Positions 1 through 4,216 of a DNA stretch of 5,023 nucleotides are shown piece by piece. Position 1 is the stretch's first letter, and each line of letters begins with the position of its first letter. The DNA is from an uncultured Phascolarctobacterium sp. GTDB taxonomy: Bacteria; Bacillota; Negativicutes; Acidaminococcales; Acidaminococcaceae. Where the stretch lies: contig CAMFZA010000146.1 in assembly GCA_946002345.1 (NCBI GenBank), forward strand, positions 1 to 5,023. Reading direction: 5' to 3'. Under the pieces are notes generated by a model. It searched no databases. It was not told the DNA's origin and saw only the letters and a program-made list of their open reading frames with translations. Position numbers and translations under genes: made by a program.

Positions 1-777
1 CCCTGGATGGGTTTACGAGACCAGGATGTGCGGACCTCCATCCGTGCTAGTCGTATTCTTGAAAAGCGGCAGCTGCTCTTATTCCATGTCTGGTGGCTGT
101 TTGTCTTCATTTTCTTCACTATTTGCCAAACCAAGCTGGTAAGCTATATTCTGCCCATGTTCCCGCCCATGGCTGTGGTCATTGGTTGGTATATTTCCCG
201 CATGCTGGCTAAGCTACGCCATAATACCACCTTCTACAGCTGGATGGGTGGCAGTGGCTTGATGTTCGTGCTGCTGGGAGCAGGCTGGATTGTAGGCAGT
301 CAATATTTGCCTGAGGCCTCCTTTAGCCTGATTATGCTAGGCGTTTTGACCATTGTTATTGGCGGTGGCGCTGTCTTTACCCTGTGGTATTATCGTGATA
401 TTGAATTGGCATGCTGGTTGCATACCTTGGTGGGCGTGGTGACCATGTGCGTGGCCTTTGCCTTTGTGCTGCCGGTGATTGCGGATCGCTTTAGCGTCAA
501 GACCATGAGTGGGGTCTATCTGGAGGAGTGCAATCAGGATACACCCATTTATGTGGATAAATTTTTGCGTCCAGGCTTTATGTATTACGCTGGCAAGGCC
601 GGTATCGAGATGATTCCAAAAACTGGTGCTTTGACGGAGGCTTTGCGCAACGGCCAGCACAAGTATATTTTGGTGCGAGGTTTAGAGTATCGCCGCGTGC
701 TGAAGATCAAGCAGATTCCTACCAACGTGGAGAAGGTAAAGGAAATTGCTGACATTTATCTGTTGGAACAAAAATAA
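1..777 (+). CDS. ArnT/PMT-like membrane glycosyltransferase, C-terminal part (5' truncated by window)
   Basis: The frame is open from base 1, so the ATG at 7 is probably internal and the gene begins upstream. Counting from the first codon, I see five hydrophobic membrane segments (roughly residues 25-42, 49-65, 83-99, 108-129, 136-160), followed by a soluble tail of about 95 residues ending in TAA. The motif QTKLVSYILPMFPP matches the 'K(S/T)KLP.YLLP.(F/Y)P' signature of the ArnT/PMT_2 family of GT-C glycosyltransferases, which use a polyprenyl-phosphate sugar donor to modify lipid A or other envelope acceptors on the outer face of the inner membrane. The tail (PGFMYYAG, KYILVRG) resembles the periplasmic C-terminal domain of these enzymes. 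The catalytic N-terminal loops lie outside the window, so donor and acceptor cannot be inferred. An L-Ara4N transferase is possible but unproven. No clear plus-strand terminator follows, only the folded repeat at 782-900. Confidence 0.8.
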   Translation, partial: PWMGLRDQDVRTSIRASRILEKRQLLLFHVWWLFVFIFFTICQTKLVSYILPMFPPMAVVIGWYISRMLAKLRHNTTFYSWMGGSGLMFVLLGAGWIVGSQYLPEASFSLIMLGVLTIVIGGGAVFTLWYYRDIELACWLHTLVGVVTMCVAFAFVLPVIADRFSVKTMSGVYLEECNQDTPIYVDKFLRPGFMYYAGKAGIEMIPKTGALTEALRNGQHKYILVRGLEYRRVLKIKQIPTNVEKVKEIADIYLLEQK

Positions 778-781
778 AGAA

Positions 782-900
782 AACCCCTCCGCCTCGCAAG
801 CTCGGCACCTCCCCTTGAAAGGGGAGGCGTTTGTTGGCAGAAGAGTTAATTTGCCTCCCATTGCAAGGGGAGGGGGGACCGCTTTAGCGGTGGAGGGGTT
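782..900. repeat. Folded intergenic repeat (REP/MITE-like) with terminal inverted repeats
   Basis: The ends are near-perfect 12-bp inverted repeats: AACCCCTCCGCC at 782-793 and GGTGGAGGGGTT at 889-900, with one mismatch. Inside are three hairpins: CCTCCCCTT/AAGGGGAGG with a 2-nt loop (808-827), CCTCCC/GGGAGG (854-873) and ACCGCT/AGCGGT (878-891). The whole unit can fold into a branched structure on either strand. From memory, similar elements beginning CCTCCG.CTCGC..GCTCG.CACCTCCCC are scattered between genes in Negativicutes and some other gut Firmicutes. Only this copy is visible here, so its dispersed nature is recollection rather than observation. No transposase is present. It fills almost all the gap between the transferase and the racemase gene, ending 7 nt before the latter's Shine-Dalgarno. 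It may stabilise the upstream mRNA 3' end or attenuate transcription; its function is unknown. Confidence 0.75.
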
Positions 901-919
901 AAAAGTAAGGGGAATTAAT

Positions 920-1636
920 ATGACTAGATTTGTAAAGAACGGTAAAAAATTAGGTGTTTTGGGTGGACTTGGTCCTGCTGCCAGCGCAGAATTCCTGCGC
1001 CAGCTGGCGGCAAAGTGCCCTGCTAGCGTGGACCAAGAGCACCCTGTGGTTTATATGATCGCTGACTGCGAAATTCCGGACCGTGGTACTGCCATTTGCG
1101 GCCTGGGACCCAGCCCCTTGCCCAAGCTGAAGGAGGATCTGCTCAAGCTGTGCGACATGGGTGCTGATGTATTGGCAGTGCCCTGCAATACGGCTCACTA
1201 TTTTATCGACCAGTTCAAGGATGAATTGCCTGTGCCCCTGGTGCACATTATCGAGGCAACGGTGCTGGCCACCAAGGCCATTGCCCCGGACGGAGCTTGG
1301 ATGCTTTCGACCAAGGGAACGCGTGCCTGCGGACTCTATCAAGCCTGCGCTGCTAAGCATGGACTGAAGCTGTACATCCCCAACGAGGAACAAAGCGACA
1401 AGTCCCAGCAGGTGATCAATTTTGTGAAGGCCAACAAGTTCATCGAAGCTGGTGCGCTCATGCGCCAGCTGGTGGAGGAGCTGTGGCGTGAGCATGATGT
1501 GCCGGTGATGACCGCCTGCACCGAGCTGCCTTTAGGATACGATGCCAGCGGCCTGCCCCAAGAGCGCAGCGTTTCCAGCATTGGCGCATTAGTGGACGCC
1601 ACTGTGAAGCAGCTCTATGATGAGGTAGAGGAGTAA
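920..1636 (+). CDS. Aspartate/glutamate racemase family protein (amino-acid racemase)
   Basis: A 238-residue protein of typical length for the cofactor-independent Asp/Glu/hydantoin racemase superfamily (YgeA / archaeal aspartate racemase branch). The N-terminal phosphate/substrate loop is LGVLGGLGPAAS (residues 11-22). The two catalytic cysteines expected for two-base proton exchange are present: Cys89 in AVPCNTAHY and Cys200 in MTACTELPL. The STKGTRACGLY motif near 130-140 matches the family's second-half loop. It probably interconverts L- and D-aspartate, glutamate or a related amino acid in the cytoplasm, supplying D-amino acids for the wall or catabolism; the substrate cannot be chosen from sequence. 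I chose the ATG at 920 because AAGGGGA (907-913) sits 6 nt upstream and the family motif starts shortly after. An in-frame extension to 746 would translate the intergenic repeat and overlap the previous gene. No obvious promoter lies in the gap, so it may depend on upstream transcription or on a promoter I cannot recognise. Confidence 0.9.
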   Translation: MTRFVKNGKKLGVLGGLGPAASAEFLRQLAAKCPASVDQEHPVVYMIADCEIPDRGTAICGLGPSPLPKLKEDLLKLCDMGADVLAVPCNTAHYFIDQFKDELPVPLVHIIEATVLATKAIAPDGAWMLSTKGTRACGLYQACAAKHGLKLYIPNEEQSDKSQQVINFVKANKFIEAGALMRQLVEELWREHDVPVMTACTELPLGYDASGLPQERSVSSIGALVDATVKQLYDEVEE

Positions 1637-1662
1637 AATAAAAAACTTGCGCGGAGCGCAAG
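1637..1662 (-). terminator. Rho-independent terminator of the toxin mRNA
   Basis: The perfect 7-bp stem CTTGCGC/GCGCAAG (1646-1662) with a 3-nt loop is followed, on the minus strand only, by a T-rich tract (TTTTTTATTTTA). It faces transcripts coming leftward from the toxin promoter. There is no T-tract on the plus side, so it should not end the racemase mRNA. It lies just past the racemase stop codon. The left stem arm also contains the -35 box of the antitoxin promoter. Confidence 0.75.
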
Positions 1663-1675
1663 AAAGTGGTACACT
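1647..1675 (+). promoter_or_regulatory. Antitoxin RNA promoter (sigma-A type, extended -10)
   Basis: The -35 box is TTGCGC (1647-1652), followed by a 17-bp spacer and -10 TACACT (1670-1675) preceded by TGG, which gives an extended -10. The predicted start is near 1682. The spacing and extended -10 compensate for two mismatches in each hexamer. The -35 lies inside the toxin terminator stem. Confidence 0.65.
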
Positions 1676-1681
1676 ATATAT

Positions 1682-1774
1682 AGAAAGGCAACCGTCCACA
1701 AGGTGGTTGACCTCAGTTAAGGTAGAGAGACTCCATCCTAACCGGGCAAGTTTAGGGATGGGGTCTTCTTTTTA
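1682..1774 (+). ncRNA. Antisense antitoxin RNA of the type I toxin-antitoxin locus
   Basis: A predicted RNA of about 93 nt running from the promoter at 1647-1675 to the terminator at 1728-1773, with no convincing ORF. Its 5' half forms a hairpin CAACCGTC/GGTGGTTG (1689-1709, 5-nt loop CACAA, two G-U pairs), followed by a small ACCT/AGGT hairpin (1710-1723). It lies opposite the 3' UTR of the minus-strand toxin mRNA, ending about 10 nt from the toxin stop codon, so base-pairing is perfect over its whole length. This is the convergent arrangement known from Bacillus txpA/RatA and bsrG/SR4, where the antisense RNA blocks translation and promotes mRNA decay. Unusually, its 5' half also repeats, in the same sense, the 5' UTR of the toxin mRNA (complement of 1896-1925), so it is both antisense to one part of its target and a mimic of another. 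Expression is not proven; ends are approximate. Confidence 0.7.
1728..1773 (+). terminator. Rho-independent terminator of the antitoxin RNA
   Basis: The stem GACTCCATCC..TAA pairs with TT(T)AGGGATGGGGTC (arms 1729-1741 and 1751-1765, one bulge and one G-U pair), followed by TTCTTTTT. It would also catch read-through from the racemase gene, which has no plus-strand terminator of its own. Its stem resembles the hairpins at 1991-2027 and 2785-2823. Confidence 0.8.
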
Positions 1775-1784
1775 TGGAAAACGA

Positions 1785-1871
1785 TTACAGACACATCAAA
1801 CGAATGAAGGTCAGCAATGCGATGATAAACATACCAAAGGCCATAAGGTCTTGGAAAGAAAAGTTTTTCAT
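1785..1871 (-). CDS. Small hydrophobic type I toxin (putative holin-like toxin family)
   Basis: A 28-codon ORF encoding one membrane helix. The core LMAFGMFIIALLTFI (residues 9-23) closely matches the 'LMIAFG.FI.ALLTLI' core of the putative holin-like toxin family, which includes Bacillus and lactobacillus type I toxins that insert in the cytoplasmic membrane and depolarise it. The start at 1871 is fixed by an ideal Shine-Dalgarno GGAGGTGA (complement of 1876-1883) with 7 nt between GGAGG and the ATG. A longer in-frame ORF from 2003 would cross the promoter and is rejected. The locus has its own promoter (1933-1961), a terminator (1637-1662) and a convergent antisense RNA. The C-terminus is odd: it ends Arg-Leu-Met-Cys-Leu rather than in the lysine-rich tail common in the family. 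The family match is from memory of the motif; the TA arrangement gives independent support. Confidence 0.8.
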   Translation of the reverse strand: MKNFSFQDLMAFGMFIIALLTFIRLMCL

Positions 1872-1878
1872 GGCATCA

Positions 1879-1900
1879 CCTCCAATCTCATTGATTGAGG
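1879..1900 (-). promoter_or_regulatory. Shine-Dalgarno-masking hairpin in the toxin 5' UTR
   Basis: In the toxin mRNA, CCTCAATC (complement of 1893-1900) can pair with GATTGGAGG (complement of 1879-1887) with one bulged G and a 5-nt loop AATGA. This buries the GGAGG of the ribosome binding site. The upstream arm shares CCTCA with the 5'-3' inverted repeat, so the two pairings exclude each other. SD masking is a known theme in type I toxins such as BsrG and Fst; the switching role here is inference. Confidence 0.65.
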
Positions 1901-1932
1901 TCAAACCACCCTGAAACACGGTTGCTGAATTT

Positions 1933-1961
1933 ATTGTAACACATATTAGCATTAAAGACAA
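1933..1961 (-). promoter_or_regulatory. Toxin mRNA promoter (extended -10)
   Basis: On the minus strand: -35 TTGTCT (complement of 1956-1961), 17-bp spacer, and TGT followed by -10 TACAAT (complement of 1933-1938). The predicted start is near 1926, giving a 5' UTR of about 54 nt and a transcript of about 290 nt to the terminator at 1637. Confidence 0.75.
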
Positions 1962-1983
1962 CATTAGTTCGCATGCTAAATGC

Positions 1984-2027
1984 AAAAAATAACTCCATCT
2001 CACTAGCAGGTGCTAGGGGATGGAGTT
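1984..2027 (-). terminator. Terminator downstream of the pilin-like gene
   Basis: A long hairpin: outer stem AACTCCATC/GATGGAGTT (1991-1999 and 2019-2027), inner stem CTAGCA/TGCTAG, loop GG. On the minus strand it is followed by ATTTTTT (complement of 1984-1990). A shorter TTTT follows on the plus strand, so it may be weakly bidirectional. It begins 7 nt after the stop codon at 2034 and insulates the toxin promoter from upstream minus-strand transcription. Confidence 0.85.
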
Positions 2028-2033
2028 TTGTAC

Positions 2034-2672
2034 TCACTTCTGCCAATAATCCTCTTCAGAGCCAAAGGTTCCATTATTTGAATTAAATGTCAGGCATGCT
2101 TCATACATAGTACCATTTGGTTCCTGTTTGTTAAGAGATGGATCCTTGATGTTTGTTAAATAAACGCGTGATATTTCTTGCCATTGAGTAGAGTTTCCTA
2201 GATTTACAACGTTTCCTTTATCATCAAAACATATGTGAGTGCCATGCCTAATTGTGTAATCATAGCCTTCAGCAAAATTTGAAACTGGTATGGGTGACTC
2301 AAATTTTATATAACCGCCACCTTCACCATTGTCGCCCCAAGGAATGTAACCTTCAATGACTCCGCCCTTACTAACCCACACTTCTTTTGGAGGATGATTA
2401 GGATCAATGCTTAATTCATTATATATTCTGTTAATAAACTCTTCCATAACTGCCTTATATTGTTGATTACTTTCTTCTATTAGGAATTTACCGGTTTCTT
2501 CTTTCCCCGCAGCCACGCTCAGCATCTGATTCACATTACCTATTATACTCTTAATGCTACCGGTCATACCATTTTCGCTGGTAAAAGATGAACCTACAGC
2601 AGCTGCAAACGCCAAAATAATAGCGTATTCAACAATAGCTGTACCTCTTTTACCGAGCCTGCGCAAGAACAT
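2034..2672 (-). CDS. Pilin-like protein with Flp/TadE-type prepilin leader (function unknown)
   Basis: A 212-residue protein. The N-terminus MFLRRLGKRG followed by TAIVEYAIILAFAAAVG is a short basic leader, a Gly10/Thr11 prepilin-peptidase site, Glu at +5 with Tyr at +6, then a hydrophobic helix. The Glu-Tyr pair is characteristic of Flp pilins of Tad systems; TadE/TadF pseudopilins have a similar start. Mature Flp pilins are only about 50-60 residues, whereas this has a hydrophilic C-terminal region of roughly 170 residues, rich in Gly/Asn and aromatic residues, that I do not recognise; presumably it is exported. The ATG at 2672 is chosen for AAGGAGTG (complement of 2679-2686) 8 nt upstream after GGAG; a TTG at 2699 lacks support. 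It is transcribed alone from its own promoter, with no Tad assembly gene in view. Base composition is clearly lower in G+C than both flanking regions, hinting at later acquisition. A minor pilin, adhesin or TadE-like protein are alternatives. Confidence 0.75.
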   Translation of the reverse strand: MFLRRLGKRGTAIVEYAIILAFAAAVGSSFTSENGMTGSIKSIIGNVNQMLSVAAGKEETGKFLIEESNQQYKAVMEEFINRIYNELSIDPNHPPKEVWVSKGGVIEGYIPWGDNGEGGGYIKFESPIPVSNFAEGYDYTIRHGTHICFDDKGNVVNLGNSTQWQEISRVYLTNIKDPSLNKQEPNGTMYEACLTFNSNNGTFGSEEDYWQK

Positions 2673-2710
2673 TTTAGTCACTCCTTCAATAATTCTCAAT
2701 TATTATACTA

Positions 2711-2740
2711 ATTATACTCCTTATCTTTTATAATCGTCAA
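2711..2740 (-). promoter_or_regulatory. Promoter of the pilin-like gene
   Basis: On the minus strand: -35 TTGACG (complement of 2735-2740), 18-bp spacer, -10 TATAAT (complement of 2711-2716). The predicted start is near 2704, giving a leader of about 31 nt before the ATG at 2672. A near-consensus sigma-A site, the strongest promoter in the window. Confidence 0.8.
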
Positions 2741-2780
2741 GCTATATTTTCAGACGCATATCATTCTTTTGAGTAGTCAG

Positions 2781-2823
2781 AAAAAACTCCACCTCACTAT
2801 CACTTGTGATAGCGGGTGGAGTT
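2781..2823 (-). terminator. Terminator of the regulator-sensor operon
   Basis: Outer stem AACTCCACC/GGTGGAGTT (2785-2793 and 2815-2823), inner stem CTATCAC/GTGATAG, loop TT. On the minus strand it is followed by a TTTTTT tract. It lies 17 nt after the sensor stop codon, showing that the sensor gene ends naturally and the operon does not continue to the left. It is a sequence relative of the hairpin at 1991-2027, with paired compensatory changes. Confidence 0.88.
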
Positions 2824-2839
2824 ATCTTGATTAACTATC

Positions 2840-4216
2840 TTAAAAATCTTTATCTAGCAAGAGGGTAAAAATCTTGCTTGCTTGGATCACAATATCCTGC
2901 TCATTTTCCGTCCAAGTGTGGGGCTTGCCACGGTGGTAAATAGTAAGCAGGTAGGCGTCCTCTCCTTGGATAGGAATAACCTTACTGATGCAGGAGCGCA
3001 GATATTCCTTGCCAAGACAATGAAACTCACTATTGGGAAAGTTATTGACATCAGAGCAAAGACTGAAGCCAGCTTCTTGAAAAAAGGGGGCAACAGTGTC
3101 CCAGGAAAGATAATTATAGATATTGCTCATGGGTAAATTAGCTTTATCAAAATAGTGGACGATTTTAAACTTTTTATCTTGCTCCCTAATGGAATAAAGC
3201 ACGCCACCGGAAGCCTGCAGGGTTTCACAGCCATGCTGCAAAAGTTTTTGGCAGGAAGCATCTCGGTTTTCAAAATCCATGTAATCCAAGGTTTGCTGCA
3301 AGAACAGCTCCACAGAAAAGGGGGCATTTTCAATATAGGAATAATCTACCATGTTGCCATAGGTAAAGTCATCCTGCTCCAGGTCAAGGGGAATGACGGT
3401 AACGATGCTATATTCCTCGCCCGTATCACTATCTGCCAAATATTGGCCCTGGGCTACAGCCCAACGCAGCTGCCCCTGCTTTGTGACTATGCGATAGGTT
3501 ATGGTGTAAGGTGTAGACTGGGTGTGGCCTAGCAGAACGTTCTGCACCCGCGGCCAATCCTCGTGATACACTGCACGTTCTATTTCACCTCTAGTGTATG
3601 CCATGAACTCAGCAAAATCATGACAGCCATACAGCTCACAAAAGGTTTGGTTAGCATACACAGGAGGATAATGCTCACCGATTAGGCAATAGATAAGTCC
3701 ATTGGGCGTGTATTCACACATATCGATGGCCATGGAGCGGTCACATTCCAGCTGGGTGAGGCGCCTTGTAGCCTCGGCACCATGCTCTAAGGGCAGAATC
3801 TTACCCAAATCGTGCACTTTTTTAGCAGCGGAGGAGTGTAGATAAACAATTTTGGGCTCCCCTTGCTCCTGGCGATAAACAAAGGTGGCTCTTTCAAATT
3901 CGTGGACGGGCATACCCTTATCCGTGCGATAGGTAATATGGGCAGAAAAAAGCACTACACAAAAATGCTCTGTGGCCTTAATTACATCCATGCTGATGTC
4001 ATCAAATTGGATGAAGAAGGGGAGGGTCATGCGCTCAATGGTAGTGGCAACAATGGCCTCATAATCAAGATAGGTTTCACTGGTATCCCAGCCGATAAAG
4101 CTACTGTGCCGGGAGAAAAGGCTGAGTGTTTTTTCCATATCGTTTTCCACACAGTAGGAATGGAAAAAGTCCACAGATCGTTGGCGAGACAGTACTTCGA
4201 AGGTAGCCTTATGCAT
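2840..4216 (-). CDS. SnoaL-like/PAS/GAF-type sensory protein without an output domain
   Basis: A 458-residue soluble protein with no membrane segment. Residues about 8-130 look like an NTF2/SnoaL-like alpha+beta barrel ('YCVENDMEKTLSLFS', then strands with 'FERATFVYRQEQGEPKIVYLHSS'), a ligand-binding fold often placed at the N-terminus of Firmicutes signalling proteins. Residues about 170-280 are a PAS_3-type domain: VYANQTFCELYGC, then VYHEDWPRV, TITYRIVTKQGQLRWAV and a closing strand. Residues about 300-455 resemble a GAF domain (VELFLQQTLDYM..., final helix 'TWTENEQDIVIQASKIFTLLL'). No histidine kinase, GGDEF, EAL, helix-turn-helix or phosphatase motif follows before the stop and terminator. 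The ATG at 4216 is set by GGAGGTGA (complement of 4222-4229) and overlaps the upstream regulator stop in ATGCATAA, so translation is probably coupled. It most likely senses a small molecule or redox/metabolic cue and acts on the regulator by contact. The PAS call is firm, the other two are moderate. Confidence 0.75.
   Translation of the reverse strand: MHKATFEVLSRQRSVDFFHSYCVENDMEKTLSLFSRHSSFIGWDTSETYLDYEAIVATTIERMTLPFFIQFDDISMDVIKATEHFCVVLFSAHITYRTDKGMPVHEFERATFVYRQEQGEPKIVYLHSSAAKKVHDLGKILPLEHGAEATRRLTQLECDRSMAIDMCEYTPNGLIYCLIGEHYPPVYANQTFCELYGCHDFAEFMAYTRGEIERAVYHEDWPRVQNVLLGHTQSTPYTITYRIVTKQGQLRWAVAQGQYLADSDTGEEYSIVTVIPLDLEQDDFTYGNMVDYSYIENAPFSVELFLQQTLDYMDFENRDASCQKLLQHGCETLQASGGVLYSIREQDKKFKIVHYFDKANLPMSNIYNYLSWDTVAPFFQEAGFSLCSDVNNFPNSEFHCLGKEYLRSCISKVIPIQGEDAYLLTIYHRGKPHTWTENEQDIVIQASKIFTLLLDKDF

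Larger units (their letters stand above)
1688..1925. repeat. Imperfect inverted repeat joining the 5' and 3' ends of the toxin mRNA
   Basis: Arms are 1688-1715 and 1896-1925. Three blocks match in inverted orientation: GCAACCGT (1688-1695) with ACGGTTGC (1918-1925); GGTGGTT (1702-1708) with AACCACC (1904-1910); GACCTCA (1709-1715) with TGAGGTC (1896-1902). Mismatches are confined to the hairpin loop and one bulged base. In the toxin transcript these arms can pair, bringing the extreme 5' end onto the 3' UTR around the coding region. Block 1 begins at the predicted transcription start, so the 5' terminus itself would be paired. (The left arm coordinate of block 1 is within one base.). Confidence 0.8.

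Noticed and set aside
746..919. 58-codon N-terminal extension of the racemase
   Set aside because: It overlaps the end of the transferase gene and translates the intergenic repeat; the family motif and Shine-Dalgarno fit the ATG at 920.
950..1495. 181-codon minus-strand frame opposite the racemase
   Set aside because: Shadow of a well-supported gene with clear catalytic motifs; its translation shows no recognisable fold.
1647..1898. 83-codon plus-strand frame across the antitoxin RNA
   Set aside because: No ribosome binding site and no protein-like pattern; it spans the antitoxin promoter, the terminator and the antisense strand of the toxin.
1872..2003. Longer toxin reading frame starting at 2003
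   Set aside because: It would begin in the stem of the pilin terminator and cross the toxin promoter; the strong Shine-Dalgarno and family core support the 28-codon form.
2673..2699. TTG start nine codons upstream in the pilin-like gene
   Set aside because: The ATG at 2672 has the ribosome binding site, and the leader MFLRRLGKRG gives a normal-length prepilin leader.
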